A stretch of 64,000 nt of DNA from Burkholderia sp. Ax-1719 (GTDB lineage: Bacteria > Pseudomonadota > Gammaproteobacteria > Burkholderiales > Burkholderiaceae): positions 401,808 through 465,807 of the forward strand of contig NZ_VWWJ01000004.1 in assembly GCF_011753055.1 (NCBI RefSeq), written 5' to 3'. The notes beneath the pieces were generated by a model, which saw only the letters and a list, made by a program, of their open reading frames with translations, was not told the origin of the DNA and searched no databases. Below, in pieces: positions 43,451 to 53,317 of this stretch; the first letter of the stretch is position 1, and each line of letters opens with the position of its first letter. The position numbers and the translations under genes were made by a program.

Positions 43451-44308
43451 ATGCGCAGATTCGTGGTGGCGCTTGTCGCCATTCTGGGCGGGCTGGGGGC
43501 CTTGTCCAACGCATACGCGGACGACAATGGGGGCATTGTCGGCGTGAGTTTTCAGGGCGGAGACGGGTCGTATACTCGCGCGGTCCGCAATGGCGTGACG
43601 CTGGCGATTGCCGCCGATCCGCCATCGACTTTCCTCGACGACAAGACGCATCAGTTCGATGGCGCGGACGTGCGCATCTTCAAGGAAATCACGAAGCGCC
43701 TGGGCATCACGAAAGTCACCTGGAACATCATGCCGTTCGACGCGATGATCCCGTCGCTGCTTTCGAGCCGCACTGACATCATCGTCGACAATCTGCACAC
43801 CAATCCGCAGCGCCTGCGCGTGGTCTCTTTTACGAGTCCCGCTTACTGGTACGGCTCGGCCATCGCCACGCAGCGCGGCAACCCCTTGAAGATTCATAGC
43901 TGGGAAGATTTCGCGGGGCACACCGTCGGCACCTTGCGCGGCAGTATCAATCACCAGTTGCTTGGCGAGCGCAAGGACCTCAAGGAACTCAAGCTCTACA
44001 CCAGCAGCGAGGCCGAATTCGCCGATCTGATCGCAGGCCGCATCGACGTGGCCATGGAAGACGGCATCAAGATCAGCATGTTCCTCAAGCAGCATCCCTC
44101 GTCGGCGATTGAAATGGTGAGCGATTACAAGCCCTTGCCGCAGGAATATGGCTATGCGCGTTACGCGCTGCGCAAAGGCGATGTCGATCTGAACCACGCC
44201 GTCTCGCGTGCGCTCGACGAAATGCGCGCCGACGGCACACTCGCCTCGATCATCCAGCAGTTCGGTTATAGCGACCGCAATCTGTGGTTTTTCCCGGTGA
44301 AAAACTGA
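43451..44308 (+). CDS. Amino-acid ABC transporter substrate-binding protein (family 3)
   Basis: A 285-aa periplasmic binding protein. Signal peptide MRRFVVALVAILGGLGALSN to AYA; the family 3 core shows DPPSTFLDDKTHQFDGADVR, IMPFDAMIPSLLSSRTDIIV and FTSPAYWYGSAIATQRG, where relatives bind the ligand carboxylate and amine. The early insert DDNGGIVGVSFQGGDGSYTR is longer than in most relatives. Ligand unknown. It partners the permease just upstream, under probable IclR control. Confidence 0.88.
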   Translation: MRRFVVALVAILGGLGALSNAYADDNGGIVGVSFQGGDGSYTRAVRNGVTLAIAADPPSTFLDDKTHQFDGADVRIFKEITKRLGITKVTWNIMPFDAMIPSLLSSRTDIIVDNLHTNPQRLRVVSFTSPAYWYGSAIATQRGNPLKIHSWEDFAGHTVGTLRGSINHQLLGERKDLKELKLYTSSEAEFADLIAGRIDVAMEDGIKISMFLKQHPSSAIEMVSDYKPLPQEYGYARYALRKGDVDLNHAVSRALDEMRADGTLASIIQQFGYSDRNLWFFPVKN

Positions 44309-44563
44309 TCCGCGCGGCCGACGAAATCCGCCGTAACGCGATGAAAGATCGATCGTGCATTTATGCCCTTCAGATTTTTCCGCGTCGACCGTTATGCAGT
44401 AGTCGTAACGCATCGATGCGTTCTTTCGACACTTGAAGACCACGCCGCGCTGAGAGACGCGGCGTGTGCATGCCGGACCGGCGGGAAGCCGGGCGGCGCC
44501 TGCACGACATAGAGACATGAACAGAATGACGCGCCATAGAAACAGGCGCGCAAAGGGCCACGA

Positions 44564-46657
44564 ATGAACGGTGTCTACAACCCGCTATTGACGTGCCTGT
44601 CCGTGGTGGTCGCCTTTCTTGCGTCGTTTACGGCGTTGGAGGGCGCTGCCATGCTCAGTACCGTGACCAGCAACCGCTGGCGCCACGTCTGGCTCGCAGG
44701 CAGTGCCTGTGCGATGGGCATCGGCATCTGGTCGATGCACTTCATCGGCATGATTGCGCTCACGCTGCCGATTGCGGTGGGATACGACCTCGACGTGACC
44801 GCCGCGTCGCTGGCGCTGGCCGTTCTCGCGGCCCTGGTGGCGCTTGCCACCGTGAGCCGCGGCTGTCTCTCGGCGCGCAGGCTGCTTGCGGCGGGCAGCG
44901 TAATGGGAATCGGCGTGGCGGCCATGCACTACACCGGCATGATCGCCATGCGCATGTCGCCGTCTATCGAATACGATCCCGCGCGCGTGGCGTTATCGGT
45001 GGCGATTGCAATTGGCGCGTCCATCAGCGCACTCTGGCTCGCGTTTCATCTGCGCGACTCGCGCCGCGAAAACATCGTCTGGAAACGTCTGGGCGCGGCG
45101 GCCGTGATGGCATTCGCCATTTCAGGCATGCACTACACCGGCATGAGCGCCGCCACTTTCGCGGAGGGCAGCCGGTGCCTGAGCACACATAAAGTCGATG
45201 CCAACGCACTCGCGCTGATTGTGGGCGTGGCCTCGACGGTTGTGCTGATCGGCACCTTGTGGATTTTCGGCACCCAGGCGAACCGTCTGTCCGCGTCGCT
45301 TGATCGCGCCGCTCACACCATTCGTCACCTCGGCACTCACGACGCGCTGACCGATCTGCCCAACCGCGCGTATTTGATGGCGCGCGCCAAAGAACTCGCG
45401 CAGCGCGGCGCGCTTGCCGTGCTGTTTGTCGACCTCGACGGCTTCAAGGTGGTCAACGATACGCTCGGCCACAAGATCGGCGACGATCTGCTGCGCCAGG
45501 CCGCCGCGCGCATCGCGGACTGCGCGCGCGAGGGCGATCTGGTGGCCCGGCTGGGCGGCGACGAATTCGTGGTCGTGACGGCTGGATCGACGCGTGCGCA
45601 CAGCCACGCGGACAATCCTGTTGGCGATGCAGCGGAAACCATCGCGCGGCGCATTCTCGCCAGCCTCGCCGAAGAGTTCGTGCTGGCCGAAGCGCTGCCG
45701 GTGCGTATTGGCGCGAGCATCGGCATTGCGCTCTCGCAGGATGAAAGCACGTCGCTCGACACCTTGCTGAGCCACGCGGATTGCGCGATGTACGCGGCCA
45801 AACGCAGCGGTCGCAACACCTTTCTCTGCTTCGAAGACAGCATGAGCCGCTCGACGCTGCGCTCGCTGCACATCCAGCGTGATCTTCATGTGGCGCTCGC
45901 ACGCGAACAGTTCGATCTGGTGTTCCAGCCGAAATACACCGTCGACGGCAAGGCCATGACCGGCGCGGAAGCGCTGTTGCGTTGGCATCATCCGGTGCTA
46001 GGCAACGTACCGCCGCTCGAATTCATCCCCATCGCCGAGCGTGCGGGCCTGATGATTGCCATCGGCGACTGGGTGTTGCGCCGCATTTGCGCGCATCTGC
46101 TCGAATGGGAGCGCGAAGCGCTGGGCCCGATGTCGATTGCGATGAATCTCTCGTCGATGCAATTCAATCTGCCGCGCATCGTCGAGCGCATCGACGCCAT
46201 CGTGACAGCGGCGGGCGTGCCGCCCGAGCGGCTCATGTTCGAGATCAGTGAAGCCACCGCGATGCAGGACGTGGATCGCACGCGCGCCGTGGTGCAGGCG
46301 CTGCGCGATCGCGGCTATGCGGTTGCGCTCGACGATTTCGGCACGGCCTTGTCGAGTCTTGGTCATTTGCAGGATTTTCGCGTCGACCAGATCAAGATCG
46401 ATCGCGCCTTCGTGAGCGGCCTCGACGACACGTCGTCGCGCAGTTCGGCGCTGTTATCGGCGGTCATGGCGCTTGCGCGCGTGCTCGGCATCGAAGTGGT
46501 GGCGGAGGGCGTCGAAACCGTTGCGCAGTCGCTCAAGCTGCTCGCGCTCGATTGCGACCAGATGCAGGGTTTTCTATGCGGATCGCCGCTGGCGGGCGAC
46601 GAATTCAGACGCGCGATGTCCGGTTCGTCCGCGGCCTCGCTTGCATTAAAAAACTAG
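44564..46657 (+). CDS. MHYT-GGDEF-EAL cyclic-di-GMP signalling protein
   Basis: A 697-aa membrane protein. The N-terminal MHYT domain has seven membrane helices with repeats of the metal-binding motif (SMHFIGM, AMHYTGM, GMHYTGM) and may sense O2, CO or NO through copper. The GGDEF domain is at about 265-430 (RLGGDEFVVV intact, so cyclase activity is possible). The EAL domain is at about 445-690 with EALLRWHHP, NLSSMQF, FEISEATAM, LDDFGTALSSL and KIDRAFV, retaining the phosphodiesterase residues. It is likely bifunctional. A PilZ-like protein, a possible c-di-GMP receptor, follows at 46849. Confidence 0.93.
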   Translation: MNGVYNPLLTCLSVVVAFLASFTALEGAAMLSTVTSNRWRHVWLAGSACAMGIGIWSMHFIGMIALTLPIAVGYDLDVTAASLALAVLAALVALATVSRGCLSARRLLAAGSVMGIGVAAMHYTGMIAMRMSPSIEYDPARVALSVAIAIGASISALWLAFHLRDSRRENIVWKRLGAAAVMAFAISGMHYTGMSAATFAEGSRCLSTHKVDANALALIVGVASTVVLIGTLWIFGTQANRLSASLDRAAHTIRHLGTHDALTDLPNRAYLMARAKELAQRGALAVLFVDLDGFKVVNDTLGHKIGDDLLRQAAARIADCAREGDLVARLGGDEFVVVTAGSTRAHSHADNPVGDAAETIARRILASLAEEFVLAEALPVRIGASIGIALSQDESTSLDTLLSHADCAMYAAKRSGRNTFLCFEDSMSRSTLRSLHIQRDLHVALAREQFDLVFQPKYTVDGKAMTGAEALLRWHHPVLGNVPPLEFIPIAERAGLMIAIGDWVLRRICAHLLEWEREALGPMSIAMNLSSMQFNLPRIVERIDAIVTAAGVPPERLMFEISEATAMQDVDRTRAVVQALRDRGYAVALDDFGTALSSLGHLQDFRVDQIKIDRAFVSGLDDTSSRSSALLSAVMALARVLGIEVVAEGVETVAQSLKLLALDCDQMQGFLCGSPLAGDEFRRAMSGSSAASLALKN

Positions 46658-46848
46658 TTGCGCGCGCATTTTTCTCATCGACGATGCGCAATTGCATGTA
46701 ATCAAGTTGACAAGTTACAATCCGGGCGCTGCTTCGCAATTAAATAAATGTTTCCTTTTAGGAAATTTCGAGGGCAGGACTTTATCGAAGTCCATTGAAG
46801 CAACCAGCGCACGATAAAAATAAATCTTGAGAAACTGGTGTTAATCAT

Positions 46849-47199
46849 ATGGCGAGTGAACATGATTTGCGGCGGGACGTCCGCACACCGATGTTGTTCG
46901 GCCCACTGCTGCTCAATAAGGACGGCAGGGCGCTTGCGCAGGTCGCCGACCTGAGTTCGCACGGGGCGCTGCTGCACGCGCGCAGCGGCCTGTTCGCGCG
47001 CGGCGAAACGGTATCGGGCTGGCTGCAGTCGTCGGCCATCGACGACGATGACGAAATCGTCGTCGTGGTGGCGCTGGAAGTGCGCTGGATCGCGGAGGAT
47101 CACGAACGCGGCTGGAGCCGTGTGGGCTGCGAAATGCTGCCGCTGGATTCCCGATCGAGGGCGCGCCTTCGCTCGCTCATCGCGAAAGCCGCGCCGTAA
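46849..47199 (+). CDS. PilZ domain-like protein
   Basis: A 116-aa single-domain protein. The early R-R-x-x-R-like start (HDLRRDVRTPMLFGPLLL) and the D-x-S-x-x-G motif (VADLSSHGALLHA, about residue 34) match PilZ c-di-GMP receptors; the end is RVGCEMLPLDSRSRARLRSL. The ribosome site is weak. It lies 190 bases after the GGDEF-EAL gene in the same direction, so it may read the same signal. The arginine motif is slightly atypical, so c-di-GMP binding is not assured. Confidence 0.72.
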   Translation: MASEHDLRRDVRTPMLFGPLLLNKDGRALAQVADLSSHGALLHARSGLFARGETVSGWLQSSAIDDDDEIVVVVALEVRWIAEDHERGWSRVGCEMLPLDSRSRARLRSLIAKAAP

Positions 47200-47207
47200 G
47201 GCATCGA

Positions 47208-48179
47208 CTACGGCGCGAGATTGCCAAGGAATGCACGCGCCGGGGCAAAAAACGTCACGCCGCTCACCGCTTTGGAGAAGTCCAGAATCCGGTCGTGCAG
47301 CGGCGGCGGATCGCCTATGAACATGCGCTCCAGCATTTTCTCGATCACCCAGAGATGCCGGGAATAGCCGATGAAGTAGGTGCCATATTCGTTGCGTCCG
47401 GGGCTGGCGAACGGCATGTTGTCGCGCAGGATATCGTGCTCGCCATCGGCGTCCTCGATCGTGCAGAGCGTCTTGTGCGATTTCTGGCCTTCGGTGGCGT
47501 CCGGCAATTCCGTATTGTCGAATTTGGTGCGGCCAATGATGGCTTCCTGCGTCTGCACGCTTTGCGATTTCCACGCTGCCATGTCGTGCAGATACTTCTG
47601 GATCACGACATAACTGCCGCCCGCGTAATCGGCATCTTCGTCGGCGACGAGGGTTGCGAAGGGCAGATCGAGGCCGTCTGGATTCGCCGTGCCATCGACG
47701 AATTGCAGCAAATCGCGCCCGTCGAAATAACGAAATCCCGCCACGTCGTCGACCACCTCGACCGCGCTGCCGAAAGCCTCCAGCAGGATCTGTTCGAAGG
47801 CGACGATCACGTCCATCGACTCCGCGCGAATGTGATAGAGCAGGTCGCCCGCGGTGGAGACCGCTGTGTGTTTCGCGCCGTGCACTTCCTTGAAAGGCGC
47901 GAGCTCCTTCGGCGGCGGCTTCGCGGTGAGCGGTCCCCACGCACGATGCGAAATACCGACATTGCAGGTGAACAGGCCGCCGTGCGCGCGAATGCGGATG
48001 TCCTTGATGAGATCGTCGGTGCTGGCGAGCACCGATTGCGCGGTGGCAATCGACGCGCTGTCGTCTTTCACGGTCAGCACCAGAAACGCAGCCGCAGCGG
48101 TGATGGGGGCGTCGATGGATTGCGGCTCGGTATCCAGGGCGCGCTGTGGATCGGTGACCGGCGATGACGGCTGGTTCAT
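47208..48179 (-). CDS. DyP-type heme peroxidase
   Basis: A 323-aa dye-decolorising peroxidase. The GxxDG-type motif reads LLQFVDGTANPDG (about residue 150) with the catalytic Asp; the proximal heme His lies near KTLCTIEDADGEHDILRDNM; SPGRNEYGTYFIGYSRHLWV near residue 255 is characteristic. No Tat signal is visible, so it is cytoplasmic or an encapsulin-type cargo. No encapsulin cargo peptide is obvious at its C-terminus (ARAFLGNLAP). ATG 48179 follows AAGGAGGCTTC. Confidence 0.92.
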   Translation of the reverse strand: MNQPSSPVTDPQRALDTEPQSIDAPITAAAAFLVLTVKDDSASIATAQSVLASTDDLIKDIRIRAHGGLFTCNVGISHRAWGPLTAKPPPKELAPFKEVHGAKHTAVSTAGDLLYHIRAESMDVIVAFEQILLEAFGSAVEVVDDVAGFRYFDGRDLLQFVDGTANPDGLDLPFATLVADEDADYAGGSYVVIQKYLHDMAAWKSQSVQTQEAIIGRTKFDNTELPDATEGQKSHKTLCTIEDADGEHDILRDNMPFASPGRNEYGTYFIGYSRHLWVIEKMLERMFIGDPPPLHDRILDFSKAVSGVTFFAPARAFLGNLAP

Positions 48180-48440
48180 GAAGCCTCCTTCCGCAAGGTG
48201 GACAGCCTGAGCACCATAGCACCGATGCGATCAGGTGACGTTTTGCGTGCAGCGGCTTTTTGTACGAGGATTCGGCGCGATGGCTTGCACGCGCCTGTGG
48301 CCGTGTGTGCCGGTGTATGCCCGTGTATGCGTTAGCAGCGGCTTTATGACTTGATTGGATAAACGTATCGGATTTGCTTCGTTGTCAGCCTGCGGTGGCG
48401 GACGTAGATTGAAGGTTTCGGCAATTTCAAGGCAATTCGC

Positions 48441-49325
48441 GTGACTACGACCGCTACCTCATCCGACCCACAACAGCAAATCGAAATCCGCGCGCTGGAC
48501 GCGCCGCTGGGCGCGGAGGTCATCGGCCTCGATCTGTCGCAACCGCTCAGTACGCAGGATTTTGCGCGTCTGCATCGCGCTCATCTCGATCATCACGTGC
48601 TGGTGTTTCGCGATCAGCGTATTACACCGGAACAGCAGATCGCGTTTTCGCGGCGCTTCGGGCCGTTGCAGATTCACGTGCTGCACCAGTTCGCGCTGCC
48701 CGATCATCCCGAAGTGCTGATTGTCTCGAACATCGTTGAGAACGGCAAACCGGTAGGGCTGGGCGACGCGGGTCACTTCTGGCATTCGGACCTCTCGTAC
48801 AAGGAAAAGCCCAGCCTCGGGTCGATGCTGCACGCGCAGGAATTGCCCGCGGAAGGCGGCGATACGCTGTTCGCCAACATGCATCTGGCGTGGGATACGC
48901 TGCCCGAACATTTGCGCCGCGCGGTGCAAGGGCGCAGCGCCGAACATACCTATCTCGCGCGCTATGCCGAGTTGCAGTCACGCAGCCCGTGGCGGCCCAA
49001 TCTCTCCGCGGAGCAGATCGCGCAGGTCAAGCCCGTGGTACATCCGATTGTGCGCACGCATCCGGAAACGGGTCGCAAGGCGCTGTTCGTCAGCGAGCAC
49101 TTCACCACGCGCATCGTCGATTTGCCCGAAGACGAGAGCCGCGCGCTGCTCGCCGAACTGTTCGTTCACAGCGTGCGCGACGCATTCCTGTATCGCCACG
49201 TCTGGCGCGAGCACGACATGGTGTTCTGGGACAACCGCTCGCTGATGCATCTCGCCGCGGGCACGCCCGATCATTTGCGCCGGCGGCTCTATCGCACGAC
49301 CATCGAAGGCGACGCGCCGTTCTGA
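48441..49325 (+). CDS. TauD/TfdA family Fe(II)/2-oxoglutarate dioxygenase
   Basis: A 294-aa dioxygenase. The metal site is H-x-D in FWHSDLSYKEKPS (about residue 115) and the distal His in DNRSLMHLAAG (about 269); the 2-oxoglutarate-binding Arg is in RRRLYRTTIEGD. Length and motifs match TauD-like enzymes that release sulfite from taurine or alkylsulfonates, or oxidise aryloxyalkanoates. It starts at GTG 48441, with AAGG upstream. An MFS transporter follows 127 bases later and may import its substrate. Confidence 0.9.
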   Translation: MTTTATSSDPQQQIEIRALDAPLGAEVIGLDLSQPLSTQDFARLHRAHLDHHVLVFRDQRITPEQQIAFSRRFGPLQIHVLHQFALPDHPEVLIVSNIVENGKPVGLGDAGHFWHSDLSYKEKPSLGSMLHAQELPAEGGDTLFANMHLAWDTLPEHLRRAVQGRSAEHTYLARYAELQSRSPWRPNLSAEQIAQVKPVVHPIVRTHPETGRKALFVSEHFTTRIVDLPEDESRALLAELFVHSVRDAFLYRHVWREHDMVFWDNRSLMHLAAGTPDHLRRRLYRTTIEGDAPF

Positions 49326-49452
49326 AGCGCGTCGCACCGTTCCACCCAATATTCCCGCGATATCGATAAGGTTCCGAGAACTCGTTCGTTGTGCTGGATG
49401 AATCGGCCTCGTATAACTGCACGCTGTTCTTGCCGTCATACAGGGGATTATC

Positions 49453-50913
49453 TTGAGCACGCTCGATATCGATGCGGTTGCGTCCGCACCCATTCGCTCC
49501 GCCAGCGACGTTTCGCGCCTGATCAACGCCAGCACGGCCCGCGCAAGCCACGCGCGGGTCATCGTGCTGCTGGCGCTGGGTGGCGTATTTCTCGACGCCT
49601 ACGATCTGACTACGCTGTCGTATGGCATTCAGGACGTGGTGCGCGAGTTCAATCTCACGCCCGCACTGACGGGTTTCGTCACCTCGTCGATCATGATCGG
49701 CACGATTTTAGGGAGCCTGGTCGGCGGCTGGTTCACCGACCGCATCGGCCGCTATCAGGTCTTCATGGCCGACATGCTGTTCTTCGTGGTTGCGGCCATC
49801 GCCGCGGGGCTCGCGCCCAACGTGTGGGTGCTGATTGCCGCGCGCTTCGTCATGGGGCTGGGCGTGGGCATCGATCTGCCGGTGGCGATGGCGTTTCTGT
49901 CCGAATTTTCGAAGTTTCAGGGCAGCGGCAACAAGGCTTCGCGTCTCGCCGCGTGGTGCCCGATGTGGTACGCCGCGTCTTCGGTGTGCTTTCTGATCGT
50001 GTTCGCGCTGTATTTTCTGCTGCCGCAGGAACACGCGGGCTGGTTGTGGCGCGCTTCGCTGATTTTCGGCGCGGTGCCCGCGCTCATCATCATCGCCGTG
50101 CGCAGCCGCTTTATGAACGAATCGCCGCTGTGGGCCGCGAATCAGGGCAAGCTCGACGACGCGGTGCGCATCCTGCGCGAGTCGTATGGCATTCACGCCC
50201 ATAAGGCCGATACCGCGCCTGCACCACATAACGCCGCCAGCCAGCCGCCCGTGAGTTTTCGCGTGCTGTTCCAGCGTCCTTATCTTTCCCGCACGATAGT
50301 GGCGAGCGTGATGAACCTGTGCATTCCGTTCGAATACACGGCGATCGCGTTCTTCCTGCCGTCGATTCTTTCGCAGTTCCTCGGCGCGGGCGTGTTCGAG
50401 ACGATTTCGGCGTCGCTCGCGCTCAATGTGCTGTTTGCGCTCACGGGCGGTTTGCTCGGCATGCGGCTCGCCCATACGCGGCCTTCGCGTCATGTCGCGC
50501 TGGCGGGTTTTGCACTGCAATTCGTGGCGCTGGTGGCACTCGCGCTGCTTGGTCACCCGCAGACAGCGCTGGGTATCGGTATCGCGCTGGCGGGGCTGGG
50601 CGCGTGGCTGTTCGCCGAAGGTTTCGGTCCTGGCGCGCAGATGATGATCTACCCGGCGCTCTCGTACCCCACTTCGATTCGCGGTACGGGGCTGGGTTTT
50701 GGCCGCGCGCTCACGGGCATAGGCAGTGCGGTGGCGCTGTTCGTGCTGCCGATTCTCAACGCGCGGCTGGGCACCGATATGTTTTGGGTCGTCGCGCTGG
50801 CGGCGGTCATTCCCATCGGCTTTCTCTCGCTCGTAAAGTACGAACCGACCGAGCACGATATCGACGACGAAGACACCCACGCACGTGAACAACTGCTCGA
50901 TGAACGCGTTTAA
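49453..50913 (+). CDS. MFS transporter (sugar/metabolite symporter type)
   Basis: A 486-aa, 12-helix major facilitator. The loop-2 signature is GGWFTDRIGRYQVF and the loop-3 region VMGLGVGIDLPVAMAFLSEF; a long central loop carries ANQGKLDDAVRILRESYGIH, typical of the sugar-porter/YceI-like branch. It starts at TTG 49453, seven bases after GGGG. Its position behind the TauD-like gene suggests import of the dioxygenase substrate. Confidence 0.88.
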   Translation: MSTLDIDAVASAPIRSASDVSRLINASTARASHARVIVLLALGGVFLDAYDLTTLSYGIQDVVREFNLTPALTGFVTSSIMIGTILGSLVGGWFTDRIGRYQVFMADMLFFVVAAIAAGLAPNVWVLIAARFVMGLGVGIDLPVAMAFLSEFSKFQGSGNKASRLAAWCPMWYAASSVCFLIVFALYFLLPQEHAGWLWRASLIFGAVPALIIIAVRSRFMNESPLWAANQGKLDDAVRILRESYGIHAHKADTAPAPHNAASQPPVSFRVLFQRPYLSRTIVASVMNLCIPFEYTAIAFFLPSILSQFLGAGVFETISASLALNVLFALTGGLLGMRLAHTRPSRHVALAGFALQFVALVALALLGHPQTALGIGIALAGLGAWLFAEGFGPGAQMMIYPALSYPTSIRGTGLGFGRALTGIGSAVALFVLPILNARLGTDMFWVVALAAVIPIGFLSLVKYEPTEHDIDDEDTHAREQLLDERV

Positions 50914-50946
50914 GGTGGTTAAAGCGTCGCTTGCGGGGCGCGTGAC

Positions 50947-52413
50947 GTGACGCAGGCGGAATTCGATAGCCATCATGCGCGGCCGGTACTGGGCATCTGC
51001 GTGGCGATGGGTTTTACTACGTTGCTCGACCAGACGATCTTCGGCCTCGCGTTGCCGCATCTGCGCGACAGCCTCCATGCGTCGCCCGATGAATTGCAGT
51101 TGATCGTGTCGGTCTATTCGATTGCCTTCGGCATTGCGCTCGTGCCCGCAGGGCGGCTGGGCGATCTGATCGGGCGGCGGCTGTTGTTTCTCGTCGGCCT
51201 GACGATGTTCAGCGGCTTTAGCCTCGTGGGCGGCCTCGCCGCAAGCGCGCAGGTGGTGATCGTTGCGCGCGTGCTGCAAGGTGTGGGCGCGGGCATGATC
51301 AACACGCAGGTGCTGGGACTGATCCAGGATCTGTTTCGCGGCGACAGTCAGGCGAGGGCGCTTGGCCGTTATGCTTCGGCGGGCGGAATGGCGGGGCTGG
51401 CCGGCCCCGTGCTGGGCGGCCTGATTCTCGCGCTCACGCCCGCAGACGTCGGCTGGCGGCTGATGTTTCTCGTCAACGTGCCGTTTGGCATCGTCATTTT
51501 CTATCTGGCGCTAAGGCATTTACCGCGCAGCCGTTCTTCGAATGCGCGATTTTCCATCGATGCGATAGGGCTGCTGTTACTGAGCGCCGTGACGCTGTTC
51601 TCGATGCTCGCGACGCTTCAGGGCGCGGATGTGCAGCTGTCCGCGCGGACCTGGCTGGTGGGCGCAATCGCCGGGGCTGTGCTGTTCCTGCTCTGGGAGC
51701 GGCGTTATCAGCGTCAGGGCGGCGTGCCGATTCTGGGCGCGGGCCTGACCGGTTCGCCGGGCTACGTGCTGGGGACGCTCGTCGCGATGTTCCAGTTCGC
51801 GGGCGGCACCACCTTCGGCATGGTGACGACGCTGTTCTTTCTCGACGGGCTGAAAACCGGGCCGCTGCTGTTCGCGTTGCTGTCGATTGCACCTGCCGTG
51901 GGGATGATGGTGTCGTCCGCGCGGAGCTGGCGTTTCGCCGCGCGCTTTGGCCGCCCTGGCGTGGTCGCGGCCATCGCGGCGTATATGGCGGCGCTGATGG
52001 TGCTCGGCGCGGGCGTGATGTGGTTGCCGGTGATCGGCATATTGCTGCTGTATCCGCTGATTGGCTTGCTGCTCGGTGCGTTCGGCGGCCTCATTCATGC
52101 GCCGAATCAGGCGATGGCGCTGGCGGAAATCGGTGCCGGCGAGGGGCGGGGGACCGCTGCCGGGTTCTTCCAGCTGTCGCAGCGGCTCGCTTCGTCCGTG
52201 GGCATGTCGTGGGGGATCGGGCTGTTTCTGGGCGGTGCGAAGGCGCAGGGTGGACTGCTCGCGTGGCGTCAGGCCTTTGGCGAAGCGCTGATTCTGATCC
52301 TGGGTCTGCTGGGCGGCGCGCTGGCTGCCGCGCTAGGCGACTGGCTGCGCAGGAGGCGTCAGAACCGGGCGCTGCGCGTGGGCGCTTTAGGCAACGCTAC
52401 AGGGCTGGAATGA
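50947..52413 (+). CDS. MFS drug-efflux transporter (DHA2, EmrB/QacA type)
   Basis: A 488-aa transporter with about 14 membrane segments. The loop-2 motif is PAGRLGDLIGRRLLFLVG, and the antiporter motif C region reads GRYASAGGMAGLAGPVLGGL. It starts at GTG 50947, 33 bases after the previous gene. Its last 17 bases overlap the convergent LysR gene. Export of toxic compounds is the usual role of this branch; the LysR neighbour may regulate it. Confidence 0.88.
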   Translation: MTQAEFDSHHARPVLGICVAMGFTTLLDQTIFGLALPHLRDSLHASPDELQLIVSVYSIAFGIALVPAGRLGDLIGRRLLFLVGLTMFSGFSLVGGLAASAQVVIVARVLQGVGAGMINTQVLGLIQDLFRGDSQARALGRYASAGGMAGLAGPVLGGLILALTPADVGWRLMFLVNVPFGIVIFYLALRHLPRSRSSNARFSIDAIGLLLLSAVTLFSMLATLQGADVQLSARTWLVGAIAGAVLFLLWERRYQRQGGVPILGAGLTGSPGYVLGTLVAMFQFAGGTTFGMVTTLFFLDGLKTGPLLFALLSIAPAVGMMVSSARSWRFAARFGRPGVVAAIAAYMAALMVLGAGVMWLPVIGILLLYPLIGLLLGAFGGLIHAPNQAMALAEIGAGEGRGTAAGFFQLSQRLASSVGMSWGIGLFLGGAKAQGGLLAWRQAFGEALILILGLLGGALAAALGDWLRRRRQNRALRVGALGNATGLE

Positions 52414-53317
52414 GCGCTTCTTCCGTGGCATCGGCATGTGGCAGGAGATCCGCAAAACTCGCCACGAAATTCGCCACAATCGAATCCACGCCCGTATCGC
52501 GCCACGTGAGGCCCACATCCCAGCGCGCATCGGCGTCGTGGATCGGCAGGCACACGACTTTGTCTCCGGGCGATTGCAGCGCAGATTCGTGCATAATCGA
52601 CACCCCCAGCCCCGCGCCAACCAGCGAGAGGATGGTGAGCGATTCGTTCGCGTGCTGTACGAAACGCGGCTCGAAGCGTCGCGACGCGCAAAAACGCACG
52701 ATGTGATCGTGCAGCCCCGGGGCACGCGAGCGTTGCAGCATCAGAAACGGCAACGCCTGCAACGCGTCTAGCGCAGGGGCCTCGAAGCCCTTTATGGTGT
52801 GCGCGAGCGAGCGCGGCACCACCAGCGCGAGCCGGTCGGAAAGGAGACGCCGGTGGGCGAGCCCCGCCTGCACCGGGAGACGCACGAAACCCGCCTGAAG
52901 GCTGCCTTCGAGCAGCCTTTCCATCTGTTCCGCCGACGACAGGTCATGCAGCGCGACCTCGACTTCGGGAAAGCGCTCGCGAAAGCGCGGCAGCACGCGC
53001 GAGACCGTTTCCACCGTCGAAAAGCTATAGCCGATCGCGAGCCGACCGACTTCGCCGCGAGCGGCCCGTTTGCCTTGCGAGAAAACACGCTCGGCCTGCT
53101 CGACGAGCGGACGCGCTTCGCCAAGGAAATGGCGGCCCAGTTCGGTCAGTTCCGTGCCGTGGCGGTCGCGTCGAAACAGTGGCGCGCCCAGATCGTCTTC
53201 AAGACGCTTGATCTGTTTGGTCAGCGCGGGCTGGGAAAGATTGAGCATTTGCGAAGCGAAGCCGAAATGCAGCGAATCCGCGAGCGTGACGAAAGATTTG
53301 AGCAAATGGAAGTTCAT
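52397..53317 (-). CDS. LysR family transcriptional regulator
   Basis: A 306-aa regulator. The N-terminal helix-turn-helix is SLHFGFASQMLNLSQPALTK (about residues 15-35) and the effector domain starts near residue 92 (GRLAIGYSFSTVETVSRVLP). It resembles the CatR/BenM/HcaR-like branch. It is divergent from the TonB receptor at 53572, with 254 bases between, and convergent with the DHA2 transporter. Either neighbour may be its target. Confidence 0.92.
   Translation of the reverse strand: MNFHLLKSFVTLADSLHFGFASQMLNLSQPALTKQIKRLEDDLGAPLFRRDRHGTELTELGRHFLGEARPLVEQAERVFSQGKRAARGEVGRLAIGYSFSTVETVSRVLPRFRERFPEVEVALHDLSSAEQMERLLEGSLQAGFVRLPVQAGLAHRRLLSDRLALVVPRSLAHTIKGFEAPALDALQALPFLMLQRSRAPGLHDHIVRFCASRRFEPRFVQHANESLTILSLVGAGLGVSIMHESALQSPGDKVVCLPIHDADARWDVGLTWRDTGVDSIVANFVASFADLLPHADATEEALIPAL

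Noticed and set aside
47208..48179. DyP peroxidase as a second encapsulin cargo
   Set aside because: No cargo-loading peptide is evident at its C-terminus, and the encapsulin here is of the desulfurase-associated 2A type about 15 kb away.
49708..51279. 523-codon minus frame rich in Arg/His
   Set aside because: It is antisense to two MFS transporters and has the typical shadow composition.
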